A stretch of 27,789 nt of DNA from Reticulomyxa filosa (lineage: Eukaryota > Foraminifera > Reticulomyxidae), in contig ASPP01018869.1 of NCBI GenBank assembly GCA_000512085.1, positions 1 through 27,789 of the forward strand. Reading direction: 5' to 3'. Below are positions 10,141 through 20,889 of this stretch, one piece after another. Below the pieces are notes generated by a model. It did no database searches. It had not been told where the DNA came from and saw nothing but the letters and a program-made list of their open reading frames with translations. Both the position numbers and the translations under genes were made by a program. Every line of letters begins with the position of its first letter. Position 1 is the stretch's first letter.

Positions 10141-11044
10141 GAGCGTCACTTTACTTAAAATTTTTATTGAATGAAGAACTGCACAGTGGAGAAATTCATT
10201 ACCGCTTTTAACTATAAGACAGTTATGCGCAAACACAACACTTTCAAAAGCTCGTGTAAAAATTTTTACTAAAATTTTAGCAAAAATTTCGCTTTTTTAG
10301 ATTAGTTACAAGAACTTGTGTCTTTTAATATTTCTTGAAAGAAGGTAAAATGTGTTGTGTATGCTTCCTATTTCGGTTTTGTTTCGTTTGTGTTTATGAA
10401 AAGTGGTAAACTGGTTTCGTTTTCTGTTTTTGGTTTTTCATTTCGCGCGGCATATGCTCTTACTTTAAAGCAACATCTCATGGAAGCTTTCTTACATTTT
10501 GAAGTACTTGATATATTGCAGATATTTTATTCAATATTGATCTTTATAAAATTTGACTTTTTTTAAATGTAGAAAAAAGTACGAATACCCTTTTGTTTTA
10601 CCAATAATCTACGCAAATAAAAATATTTCAAAGATTTTCCAAATCTCTGGATAATCATGCGTGATGGCAACTCCATCAAAAAATGTTTAAGTTTCATACA
10701 CATATTATACCGCTGGTATAGCCACAAATATATAAATTTAAGCCAGTAAATTTTTGAGGAAAGAGTATTTTTGTTCAATATGAGAAAACTTTTGAACAAT
10801 CAGTATATCCGGTATCGTCACGAAAAACAAAAACGACAAACAAAAAAAAACGTGTTGTCGACAAAGACTGCGAATTGTCTCAATATAATTATTTATGGAT
10901 TTTTGGAGGCAAAAGATTGTGTCAAATAACACAAAAACACAAACTCAGCTTTCATCACAAACAAAAACGATGGTCAAAATGGAGATCAAAGCAAAAACTC
11001 CAGACAAAATAATATAATACTCTACAGGAAAAAAAAAAAAAAAA
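10141..11044. other. AT-rich region with weak coding-like frame
   Basis: No intact gene. From about 10570 to 11030 one plus frame is interrupted only by three TAA codons and includes KYFKDFPNLWIIMRDGN and NNQYIRYRHEKQKRQ. The last uninterrupted part starts with an ATG at 10780 (49 codons). It could be an eroded gene or chance. Confidence 0.35.
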
Positions 11045-12552
11045 TTACTTCAAGTTTGCATTGGGAAGCAGTATTTGTCTGCATCCTAACTCATACTCTT
11101 CTTCTGTCCATCCAATGTGATTTAAAATGCGTCCTCTTTCACTTATAGAAATTTTGTGAGCTTGTCGATATTCTTCCAAAGATTTTCTATTTGCACTGGT
11201 CAAAGTTCCATCGCCCGTGGCTATTTTAAGCATAGCTTGATAAGTTTGAATATCTTTGCAATGGCTTTGTTGGAGAAGCTTGGATTTGTAATCTCCTCCC
11301 ATGACGCCAATTGCTGCATGAATAAATCGCGAGTTTTTGCTAATTAGCTGTATATAACAACACACCACATGTAAGCATGCTCAAAGACAAAGCAATAGAA
11401 AAAAAAAAAAAAAAAAAAAAAGCGTTGTTGAGTGGATTGGTTTTTGGACTGAACATTGTGTAAAGCTTTGGTGTCCCAAGTAATGCATTTGGTAGGTTCA
11501 ACCACTTTTGCAGTGTAATGACAAGTCCCAACATTGTCGCTGAGCTTCTTGAAATGCGTACGTTGATGCAGCTCTTGCCTCGATACTTTGGAGCTATCTG
11601 TTATAGTGGAATCCTTTGTTGTCTCTACTTGGGATTCAGAAGTTGAAGATGGAGATGGAGATGGGGATTGAATTTGAGTTTGAGATTGAGATTGAGATTG
11701 AGATTGAGATTGAGATTGAGATTGAGATTGAGGTAGAGAAGAAGCTTCATTTGAAGAAGGCTGTGAGGATGACTCTACATTGACTACATTTGCCTTTTCC
11801 TTTCAAACAAGTCGCCAATGAACCCACTAACAATTTGATAAGAGGAATGGTCGGAGCATTCAATCTCCACGTTTCCATTGATCACGTAATACACTTTCTG
11901 ATTGGGTGCGCCTTCGACGGACAGCACAGTTCCTTTTGATCACCAGTTTTGTAGTGTCCCGTTTCCCCCTCGCCTTTTACTTTATCCCATTTCATTTCAT
12001 TTATTAACACGTTAAAAGGACATTATATATACATATACGTATATGTATATGTATATGTATACACATATAAGAAAGAGAGAAAAGATATTGGAGATGATGG
12101 AGAAAAAAAACCTGGTTGAAACTCTTCTTCTTTTGCAATGCTAATTAATTGTCTAAATTGTATAGGCGTGATGCCAAACCCAGCAAAAGACTTGGCATAA
12201 ATCTGCTGTTCAATTTCGGACATGTTGATTTGTCTGCGTTCCATTAGCAAGCGAAAGATCATCAGTCCGTGGCCACACATGAAAAAGAGCGACCAAAGTG
12301 ACGGCACCCACATGGGCGGGGTTTGCAACTGATAAAAGGCCAACACGCAAGCGTTGGCCATCATCGAAAAGAAACGCAATTGGATTATTTCCTGCATTGT
12401 CATTGATACAATTGCAATTAGATTACCTTTTTTTTTTTGTTGGTTGGCATTGCTCTCACTCAATCAAAAAATATATATATATATGTATGTATACATATAT
12501 AGTTATGTATACATGTACATGCACATATATGCACATATATGCATATATAAAC

Positions 12553-12586
<34 letters not shown>

Positions 12587-13043
12587 GCTCATTAAAATGA
12601 CAAACCCAAATGTAGCCAATAATTTGCGGGAAAGTGTCTTCGCAAGAAAGCCTTGATTCTTTCGAATGTGGTTTGTTTTTTTTGCTGCTTATCTCCATGT
12701 TGTTCATCAGCCGAAGAAGAGCTGGTCTGTTCCTCGCCTTGCTGCTGTTGCTGTTGCTGTGCTTGTTGTTGTTGTTGTTGTTGCTGCTGTTGTTGCTCGG
12801 CTTCTGTTGGAGCAGCTGCATCTTCTTCTTCATCCTTTTCAAAGGCAGGCTTACTGGGCAGCTTTTGCAAGATCTCTGCTAACGTCTTGCTGCCGGGGTA
12901 CTTTAGCAGTAACTCTTGCTTCTTCGACTCCAAGTCCTGGATCATTGCTTTGATCTTTTCCATTTCTTTCTCTCTTTCCCGCACTTTCTCTTTTTCTTTT
13001 TCGGCTTCCACCAAGTCAAATATTGCAAACACATTTTCATTCG

Positions 13044-13081
<38 letters not shown>

Positions 13082-13846
13082 GCTGTTGCTGCCGCTGGTG
13101 TTGCTGCTGGTGTTGTCGTTGTGGGTGTCGCTGCAGCTGCTGTCGACGTTGTTGCTCCTGCTGCTGCAGTTGGTGTTGACGTCGATGTCGATGTTGGTAC
13201 TTCTTTTTCCTTATCTTTCGATTGTGAGGGTGGCACCCCTGCAATTGGCGACGTCGTGTCCACTTTGACCTTTTCGGCCTCCTTTGTCTTTTTTTCGGCT
13301 TCGACCTTGCCTTTAGGCTGTTCTGTCGGTGTCACGGTGCTTGTCGTTGGCCCCTCTTTCTGTGGCACTTGTTGCGTTTGTGTGGGTGTCTGCGTTTGTG
13401 TTTGTGTTTGTGTTTGTGTTTGTGTTTGTGTTTGTGTTTGTGATTGTACTTGTACTTGTGCTTGTGCTTGTGGTTGTACTTGTGCTTGTGGTTGTATTTG
13501 TGCTTGTGTTTGTGCTTGTTGTGGTCTTTGTTGCTCTGCTTCTTTCTCTTTTTCTTTTTTTTCTTTTTCCTTTTCCTTTTCCTGTTGAATGGCATACATT
13601 ACTTCCAAGTCGGTACTGACGCCCGGCTTGAATGTGAATGTAATGTGCGGTTCGCTGGGTTTAGTGTCTTCTTTGTTGGCGATGGTATCTGCAGTTGGAT
13701 TTGTATTTGTTGTTGTTGTTGATGTTGTTGATGTTGTTGATGTTGTCGGTGTTGTTGATGTTGTTGTCGTATTTGTTGTATTTGCATTTGCATTTGCATT
13801 TGCATTTGTTGTTGTCGTTGTGGATGCCCCCGCTTCTGCAGGTATC

Positions 13847-13878
<32 letters not shown>

Positions 13879-14388
13879 CGCTGCTTTCAGTTCCGTCTCT
13901 TTTTTTTCTTTGTCACTATTCGCTTGGTCTTGATTCGCCAAGGTCGCCTGCAGCTTTTCTGGTGGCATTACAAGTCCGACGCCAGGAACGCTTATTGGAA
14001 GTTTGGTTGTCGGCGTAGGCGTAGGCGTAGATGTAGATGTAGGTGTTGGTCCTTTTGCTTCCGTCTTTTTCGGGTCTTCCGACTCCTTTTTCTCTGTTGC
14101 TTGCGGCTCATGTGTCGGTTTGGTAGACGGCTCTTCTTTAGTCACATTGACCCCTCCTGATGGTGTCCCTTTGCTGTCAGAGGGCTTAGGCTCGTCTTTT
14201 GTCTTCTCCTTCTCAGGAGCTGGCGACATGGATGGTGTTGCTATTGATGATGATGTTGATGATGATGTTGATGATATTGATGTTGGTGGTGACGATGTTG
14301 CTGCTGTTGCACTCGTCTCATGAGACAACGGACTGGAAATTTCCCGATTATTTGTTGTTGCATTCTCGGCTGAGGTTTTGTTTTCCAT
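11045..14388 (-). CDS. Popeye-domain (cyclic-nucleotide-binding-like) protein with long low-complexity N-terminus, one apparent frameshift
   Basis: Four exons join in phase: 14388-12606, 12426-12112, 11932-11455 and 11347-11045. The ATG at 14388 is the first in frame. Residues about 1-560 are rich in T, S, A, P and Q, with (TQ)n, poly-T and poly-Q runs, then a charged coiled-coil-like stretch. The C-terminal third follows the Popeye fold: a membrane-like part ([30 protein letters not shown]), [30 protein letters not shown], then a nucleotide-binding-like beta barrel ([29 protein letters not shown]), [14 protein letters not shown] and [12 protein letters not shown]. Vertebrate Popeye proteins bind cAMP at membranes. 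Here the cassette residues (DSPE, FQVT in vertebrates, from memory) are not conserved, so binding is uncertain. One base appears missing in the purine run at 11793-11803; adding one makes the total 2,880 nt. Confidence 0.83.
11655..11735 (-). repeat. Hexanucleotide repeat encoding Q-S dipeptides
   Basis: Tandem GAGATT units, with variants GAGTTT and GAGATG, on the plus strand encode repeated Gln-Ser on the minus strand. The run sits inside the Popeye gene's third exon, within a loop of the nucleotide-binding-like domain. Such runs usually vary in length between strains. Confidence 0.85.
12470..12592. repeat. AT / CATATA microsatellite in Popeye intron 1
   Basis: Alternating (AT)n and short TACATA, GTAT and GCACATAT units fill most of the intron 12605-12427. 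The array can fold back on itself. It starts about 12 nt inside the donor. Confidence 0.9.
12735..12800 (-). repeat. Poly-Q coding triplet repeat
   Basis: TTG and CTG triplets on the plus strand read as CAA and CAG on the minus strand, giving a run of about 20 Gln with one Ala near the end of the low-complexity exon. Confidence 0.85.
13042..13085 (-). repeat. Poly-T coding triplet repeat
   Basis: A (GTT)n run on the plus strand encodes poly-Thr in the Popeye protein's N-terminal region. Thr- and Ala-coding variants flank it. Confidence 0.85.
13385..13510 (-). repeat. Hexanucleotide repeat encoding T-Q and A-Q dipeptides
   Basis: Tandem TGTTTG units, grading into TGTACT and TGTGCT forms, encode Thr-Gln then Ala-Gln and Val-Gln dipeptides on the minus strand. 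The gradual change suggests an older repeat partly fixed by point mutations. Confidence 0.85.
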
Positions 14389-14461
14389 TTTTGTTGATTG
14401 TGTTGTGGTGCAGTCATTTGTTACTTTTTTTTTTTCATTGTTTTGGGTTGTGCAAAACAAA

Positions 14462-14620
14462 ATGAGGAGCGATGGACAGGGTTGCCATTTCTTAGGTTTT
14501 GATGACAGACTGATTGATTTTTATTCAAGTGTCCTTTTGCTGTTGGCCTCCATCGACACAATTGACGTGAAATCTTATAAAATGACATACAAGAACTGCT
14601 TCGTGTTTTTTTTTTTTTAG
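14462..14620 (+). other. Short open frame next to the Popeye gene
   Basis: An ATG at 14462 opens 52 codons, including CHFLGFDDRLIDFYSS and ASIDTIDVKSYKM, ending in a T-run and TAG that look like a splice acceptor. It overlaps the 5' region of the minus-strand Popeye gene. It might be an upstream exon on the plus strand or chance. Confidence 0.2.
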
Positions 14621-14924
14621 CCGTATGTATGTATTACGCTTTTTTTTTTTCCTCTTTAAGAGCCTAGATATGAATGCGTACGTTCAACGACTGAGAACTG
14701 CCCTTTTTCCCCCTCCTTTCAACTTCTATCCGTTTTGCTGTTGCATTACCCAAAGAGTTTATAAATTATTTGTTCAAAACTAATTCTCTCATTTTCACAA
14801 AGGTCGCTTTTAGAAGTTTCAGTTTCTTGTGCAATTTTGTGAACGCAACCCTCTTCATACTTTATTAATAATAAAGGTCTTAAGTGAAAAATCATTCCAT
14901 TAAATACCTATTTCGAGCAAATAC
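14621..14924. promoter_or_regulatory. 5' region of the multi-span membrane protein gene
   Basis: About 300 bp of T-rich sequence before the ATG at 14925. It contains two T-runs followed by AG (about 14620 and 14660) that could be 3' splice sites of 5' UTR introns. No named promoter motif is visible. Confidence 0.35.
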
Positions 14925-17289
14925 ATGCAAATTCAACTTTTAGATGATGAAAGTCAAGCATATGACACGTTTTCAGACAACAAGACAGTTGAACCAGACG
15001 AAGAAAAAGATAATAAATTGGAGTCGGACCCTTCTTCAGGGGTATGGACTTTTGTTTTGTAAGAGATTTTAAAAATATGAAAGTGATCACAACAGAAAAA
15101 AAAAAATGTGTACATAATAACAACAAAAGATAGATGATATCAATATAAAAACGCCATCGTTTCGTTCACCAAAAGAAATCGAAAAATTTCTAAATGCATA
15201 TTCGCTAGATTTTAGTTGGAGTGAGATATTGGTGGCAATATTTACAATGTTTTCCATTGTGTTCAATGTGTTCTTCATAATAACTACGTTTGTGTTATTG
15301 GCATTGGTGGATGAGACAAACAAAGAAAAGTGGAATTTAGTTTGGAGTGCAAGGATTGTTGTAAATGGTGAGTTTGTAGCATTGGTAGGATTAATACTAC
15401 TCAGTGTAAGATATTGGAAGCGTAAGACAACACGTTTAGGATGTATATATGCACTTCGACAATGCAGTGCATTTAATATGTTTTTTAAGTTTTCGTTGTT
15501 TAAATTGTGGCCATTTCTTGTGGCAAGTTACAACAATAGTGACCACGGAGACATGAAATGTACGTTGGAGCTCCTAGAAATTGCGCGACTACATTTGCAC
15601 TCTCCCTCCAAACTATTGGAGAAAATTAGTGAGAAAAAAAATGAACTTGAAGAAAAATGCAAAGGAATTGATTGGGGAATGTTCCAAATCAAAGGTCCAA
15701 ATGCGTATACAAGACCAGTGTTTGCTTTATTGCTCCTAATTAGTATCTTTTTGTGTACAGTTGGAGTTATGTCACTAATATTGAAATTGTCATCCTTGAC
15801 ATTTGTCGCCTCCACTTCCATGAATGAATGGAGTATTATGCAGTGGTATTATTTATTTGGGTTTATTAATCAGCTATGGACCATGATCAATACCAATCAG
15901 GTAAAAAATACTGCCATGCTTGAATTGCTAAGTTTCAACGATCAGAAAATGCGAGTGGATCGATGGTCCTTCAAGCGAATCTTGGAATTTCGAAACGTCA
16001 TCCGAGGCTGCTTGACTGACAAATACGGGTTCATTGGATACATGTTTGCAATCAATTTGCCGTCTTCTCTATTTCTCCGGATATTAATCAAAAATCCTTT
16101 TCTTTTGTCCGATTCCAATCCCCCAAAGAAGGAGGAAAATAATGTGGAGGAGAAAGAAGAAAAAAAGATAGAGGAAAACATGAAAGTGCAAGCAGAAAAT
16201 AGCTTGTACGCACGTGCAAGGTTAAAGATACAAAAGTTAAAGGAGAATATTACACAGCAAAAACCTGTAAAAATTGATTATGTTAAGCAAGTGAATGCAT
16301 TGCTGAAGTTACAATACTGCAATTTGGATAATGTTACTGTGATTGAAAATCCATTGATTTTTGTTGATTCTTGCGTGCACATCTTCGAATACGTCATGAA
16401 ATTTTTTGTACTTCTGCCTCTGTGCCTTGGCATGGGAGCGATCATTTTCACGATTTGGAGCTATGTTGCATACTTCCCACAACTCCAAGAAACTGTCTGC
16501 CAAACGATCGCTCTTCAGAGCGTGTTGCAGGCAAATCTATTTGGCTTGTGCATTGCCTTTGGTTGGCTTTGTTTATTTATGCTGTGTTACATGTGCTGTT
16601 TTATGAATTTTCGTTGGTTCAAATTTTATCTCTTTATGTGCGGAATTATTTTTTTGTATTGTGGCCTTTCCAACTTTCAACTGGCTCCAAATTGCTGGAA
16701 CGGATTGAAAAACAGATTTGTTATCGCCTATTTGGCCATATTATGTATGACCACATTTGCTATAACCTATTTGTTATTTTTTTGGGTAATCGCAAGTATC
16801 TTTGCGGAGGGAATCTTTTTTTTGCTGGTTGTTCTATTCTCGGTTTTGTGGCTTTTATTACCTGCTATATTTTCTTGGCTAATCATGACTTGGGGCATTA
16901 TAAATACTATTCTGGGAATTCTACACAGTGATGGCAAATGCAACTTGTTGTGGAGCTGTTCATTGTTTGTCAATTTTTGTTTTCTGCTATATTATTGTAA
17001 TTATATTGTCAAATATATCACTCGTCAATCCCCTCCCTCCCGATTTCATATTCAATCTATTTTGGCAACTATTTTGAGTTGGTGGTTAATTAAATTCGTT
17101 TTGATCCAATTCGCACATCAGCCGACATGGTGGACTAACTGTGATTACACTTTTGAGCACTACATTGAATTTTTTGGTGCTGTCCTGATTGTACAGCACA
17201 AAACTTTTTCATCTCGTTTTAAAAACTTTTTCTCGTTTTTGGAATATCCTTTTGTTTTAAGCTTTGTCTCAGTTTTAACTCCAGTTTAA
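14925..17289 (+). CDS. Multi-span membrane protein, family not recognised
   Basis: Exon 1 (14925-15041) encodes an acidic start with LDDESQAYDTFSDN. A phase-0 intron of 88 nt (15042-15129) follows. Exon 2 (15130-17289) carries the rest, for 758 residues in all. The long exon has about ten or more hydrophobic spans, for example SIVFNVFFIITTFVLLALV, FALLLLISIFLCTVGVMSLI, AYLAILCMTTFAITYLLFFW and FFLLVVLFSVLWLLLPAIF. Between the spans of the first and second half lies a highly charged cytosolic-looking loop (Lys/Glu-rich, 16110-16270). The C-terminal part has WWLIKF and HQPTWWTNCDY. No transporter or channel signature is visible, and I do not recognise a family. It could be a lineage-specific membrane protein. 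Confidence 0.8.
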
Positions 17290-17688
17290 TTAAGGCACTT
17301 TAATTTTTTTAATAGTATCTTTTTGCTAACACAACGCACGACGTTCAACGACATCACAAAAATGAATTTCAATTGAGAACATTTGATATTTAGAAAAAAA
17401 TAATATTCTGAAATAAAAGAGTTGAAAATGCTGACAAATTAAGATTTGATGCCTTTCGCTTGTAAATCAAACAAAGAAAAAAATAGAGAGGAGTTTCGAG
17501 CAAATTCAAATATCATTGATTGTTTGTTTTACCTAATGGCTCAAATTTGGGTTTCTCATTCACCACATTCCAAGCACAAAATTGACGACCCCCAACACAT
17601 TAAAAAATATCTTTTGGTTGTTCGCAGTATTAAATATTAAAAAAAACAAAAACAAGCAAAACAAAAAAAAACAATTAAAATCTTTGAA
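17290..17688. other. Convergent intergenic region
   Basis: About 400 bp between two converging genes, so it holds both 3' ends. A plus frame at 17446-17640 stays open for 64 codons (QIWVSHSPHSKHKIDD), but nothing supports it as a gene. Confidence 0.5.
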
Positions 17689-19894
17689 CTAAAATTCAAA
17701 TTTATTTTTGATACGATTACTTTGGTCGTTACCTTCATTAAATACAACTAGTTCATCCTCCCTTTCGTCATGACTTTGAAATCCTTTATCATCTCCCTCG
17801 AAATAATTTCGCAATATCTCTTCAGCTTTGTCAATTATTTGTTCACTTAGTTTTCGTGTCTGTAACTCTTCCAACTTTGAACAAAATATGACATCACAGC
17901 AATTCAAAAAAACAAGCGTATGTGTATACATTGTGCAAAGAATTTGAAAAATGGAATATGTACATATAAATATATATGTATATAATTAACGGCGTCAATT
18001 CCTTTTCCCTCTTCAACAAATCTTGCACAGGCATTGACACCACCATTGAGACTTTTTTCTTTTTCACCCAATTCACAAATATTTCGGATCGCTTCCAACG
18101 CTACTGCCAGTGTTCGTTCATGATCACTTTCAAGCAAGACTTTGACCAATCCAGGAATTAAGCCCTGGCCCACCAGAAACCGAACTTGTTTGGAAGTGCC
18201 AATACTGGTGGCATTGGACAAAGCCCAAGCAGCTTCTTGTCGAACCATTGCATGTCCAGTGGTCAACAAGAAAATTAGTGGATGTATCAAATTGGCTTGA
18301 ATTACTTGTTCCACATGATCTGAGTTCGTGGCCGTTATATTGGACACTGTCCAACATGCTTCTTTTCGAATGGTGTTTACACTGGATTCAAGAGAAGGTG
18401 ATAATTTCTTCAGCATTCCACAATTGAGTACTCTCTGTTTATTATTGTTATCATTTATTGTGTCATTAGTTTGTGGGGTGTATTGAGATAGTGCGCTTTC
18501 TTTCAGCAAACAAAAAAAGTAAACAAACGTGGATCAACTTGTGTCTGTTCATCATTCCCAGTGACCATGTTACCAATACAACGCAAAACGGGATGTTGTA
18601 TCAATGGTGAGGAATGAGACAACAAATTTACTAGTTTGGGTAGAGCGTCACTTGTTTGAATGAAGTCGATCCGTTGAGAGTCGTTCATATCCGGTTCGAT
18701 TGCGAGTGGGTCATCCGCGTCATCGTCATTGTCTGTCAAATAACTGAATGCCCATGTGGCGTCTTGTAGTATTTCCTCGTCCAAAGAGTCGAGGAACGGA
18801 ATTAACGCAGGAACGCATTTTTGAATCGTCGCACGAGGGGGAGGGGGTTTCCCACGGCAAAAATTGCTCAATGTCCAACATACAGTGCGAAGTAGTGGGG
18901 TTTGTTTGCTGTCGCTTGGGTTTGCCAAGTCCTCTAAGCGGGGAATGAGTTTGGTCAGCCCTCCTGCGTCCAGTACTAAATTTCGGCATTCTGGGCTATC
19001 TCCACTTATGTTGCCCAGTGCCCACAGTGCTTGTTCAAACACCGCCTCATTTTGGGTGGTCTCAATCAATTGCACAAACGCAGGAATCGCATCTGCGCAT
19101 TATTAAAAACATTTTTTTTTTTTTTTAATGTTAGCCAATGGGTAAACAAAAAAGTTTTAAAAAAAAAAGGGGGAAGGGGAAAGGAACTTGAACTTAAACT
19201 TAAAGTTTAAGTTAAGTTTTTATATTTTCCCAAACTATGTCTGATGACGCAGGCAGTATGCTCGGTGCTTCCTGATGCAATGTTCGTCAGGGCCCATGCA
19301 GCTTCGAACTGTATCTTTTCTGACTTGCTGAATCTACAGAACTCTACAAGACGTGGTACAACGCCAGACCGGATAACCTGGTCAGTTGGTGGATTTTTTT
19401 CTATTGACAACAACTGACGAATTCGCAAACAACACTTGTAATTGGTGTCTTCATGATCCATTTGGCATCCTTTTACGTACTCGTCCAATTGCTTCAACTT
19501 TTCAAATCAGTAAACCCCCATCAAAAAATAAAAATAAAAATAAAAAGGTTCAGTTTTTTTTTAATCACATCGGGAGTCTTCAGGGACATATTTTCACTTT
19601 TTTCCTTTTTTTGACGTATGTGTGATTGTGTAAAAATAAATAGTCGAAAACTGTTTCTTGGGACAATTTGTCGATTTGTTGCGAGTCATTTGAGTCGTCT
19701 GAATGCCCTGGCTGATAATTCCTGCCCACACCATCATAGGCCTGTAACACCACTCTTCTCTTTTTTAAGATTTGCGATCTTTGTTGTTTTCTCAGAAGAA
19801 ATCTTTCTTCTTCTCGTGAGCGGCGTTTTTCATCCATATCCAAACCTTTTTGGAAGTCTCTTTGAATGGATGAGGCATTCTTATCATTGAACAT
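17689..19894 (-). CDS. Importin subunit alpha (karyopherin alpha)
   Basis: Five exons join in phase: 19894-19652, 19497-19236, 19092-18539, 18434-17991 and 17874-17689. They total 1,689 nt, or 562 residues, a normal length. The adaptor binds nuclear localisation signals and couples cargo to importin beta at the nuclear pore. The N-terminal IBB domain has basic clusters (DEKRRSREEERFLLRKQQR, LKKRR). Armadillo repeats follow with the expected W/N ladder: AAWALTNIASG, ALWALGNISGD, VCWTLSNFCRGK, EACWTVSNITA and AAWALSNATS. The C-terminal helix (LEELQTRKLSEQIIDKAEE) is typical. In the fourth-repeat region WAFSYLTDN is followed by an acidic stretch (DDDADD) and an insertion of about 15 residues, unlike most family members. 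The third intron (18538-18435) was preferred because it joins DEQTQ to RVLNCG as in the family. Confidence 0.96.
19191..19213. other. Perfect inverted repeat in importin-alpha intron 2
   Basis: AACTTAAACTT, one A, then AAGTTTAAGTT: 11-bp arms with a 1-nt spacer. It begins about 22 nt inside the donor at 19235 on the transcribed strand and could sequester or expose splice signals. Confidence 0.6.
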
Positions 19895-20355
19895 TGCAAT
19901 GGTGGGTATTTTTGAACAACAAAAAATTTAAATTTGCGACGCTCACAAAGTTCGGATGTCAGTCAAAAGGACAAATCTTTACGTTAATATAAAATATTTG
20001 TCATAATTTTTATTTGTTATTTCTTTCCTGTTTTGTCATCCGATTTTTTGAGAAAAATTTGATCAATGTTAATTTATCAAATAATTAGACCAAAACTCAG
20101 GCCACCACGTACTAAATAAAACTTAACTTTTTATGCAAAAGTCAATTTCTTTTTTTGAAGATAAAAAATAAAGCATTTTTGTCTAACTTGTTTATGTCCT
20201 GGAGGACAGCAAGGAATGTTCGTAGTACTTTAAAAAACTGAGAAAACAACTTTTGAGCGTCTAAACGTAAAGCTTTACTTCTTTTGAAAGTGTTGTGTTG
20301 AACCAGGAATTCTTTTTTGTTAAGTTTTCTAGGTTTAAAAAAACAAATTATAAAC
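19895..20355. promoter_or_regulatory. Divergent 5' region between importin-alpha and dihydroneopterin aldolase
   Basis: About 460 bp between two divergent start codons. It is AT-rich, and no named element stands out. A minus-strand open frame at 20142-20483 overlaps the aldolase start and is probably chance. Confidence 0.4.
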
Positions 20356-20889
20356 ATGAAACAACTTTTTTCCTGGTGCTTCAATGTTCCAAAATATCGA
20401 CTTGGTAAATCAGTCGCAAATAAACACTTCACAACGCTACTGAAATCAACACAACACCAGAACCAGATTGACAAACTTAACAAAATGAAAAAAGAAATTT
20501 TTGAAAACAGAGATCACTTGAAAATAAAAAACTTAAGCGTTCATGGTTATATTGGCGATACTCCAGTGGAAAGACAACTAGGACAGCGCTTTGATATTTC
20601 TCTGTGGTTATACTTTGACAGTAACCAATGTGCACAAAGTGATCGGTTGACAGATACTATTGATTATTGTTCTATATGTGCTGATGTTAGACAATATATA
20701 AATGCATATGAATCACAGTGCGAAATGATCGAAAAAGCGTGTGAAGATATTTCCAAATTACTTTTCAAAAAATACAAAATCTTAGAAGGCTTGAAAGTTA
20801 CAATATGCAAGCCTAATGTTATTGATGTGTCATTTTGTAATGGAATTGAATTTACAATTTCCCGAATCAGAGAAAATTATCAACTTTAG
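20356..20889 (+). CDS. folB: Dihydroneopterin aldolase (FolB-like), single domain
   Basis: An intronless frame of 177 residues from the ATG at 20356. It converts 7,8-dihydroneopterin to 6-hydroxymethyl-dihydropterin and glycolaldehyde in folate synthesis. Related FolX epimerases share the fold, so that activity is possible. The catalytic domain starts near residue 50: NLSVHGYIGDTPVERQLGQ includes the conserved Glu in VERQ, then DTIDYCSICADVR, MIEKACEDIS and the Lys–Pro of ICKPN. The first 45 or so residues are basic, poor in acidic residues and not part of the family core, which would fit a mitochondrial targeting peptide. Most eukaryotes that have this activity carry it fused to other folate enzymes or in plants as small proteins. 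A stand-alone copy in a protist is less usual. Confidence 0.88.
   Translation: MKQLFSWCFNVPKYRLGKSVANKHFTTLLKSTQHQNQIDKLNKMKKEIFENRDHLKIKNLSVHGYIGDTPVERQLGQRFDISLWLYFDSNQCAQSDRLTDTIDYCSICADVRQYINAYESQCEMIEKACEDISKLLFKKYKILEGLKVTICKPNVIDVSFCNGIEFTISRIRENYQL

Noticed and set aside
10570-11030. TAA read as a sense codon
   Set aside because: TAA, TAG and TGA all end convincing genes in this window.
11655-11735. Possible CRISPR-like or satellite array
   Set aside because: Units are 6 nt, directly tandem without spacers, and in frame within an exon.
12653-14323. Long plus-strand frames rich in Cys, Val or Leu
   Set aside because: They are antisense shadows of the Gln/Thr/Ala repeat-coding exon of the Popeye gene; simple repeats stay open in many frames.
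17446-17640. 64-codon plus-strand ORF
   Set aside because: It sits between converging 3' ends, has no motif and is within chance length.
18490-18518. A 29-nt intron in importin-alpha
   Set aside because: It keeps phase, but the 104-nt alternative (18538-18435) joins DEQTQ directly to RVLNCG as in the family and has a normal size.
20356-20889. Bacterial contamination or recent transfer of the aldolase
   Set aside because: Base composition matches its neighbours and it lies between two intron-containing genes; a tree would be needed to claim transfer.
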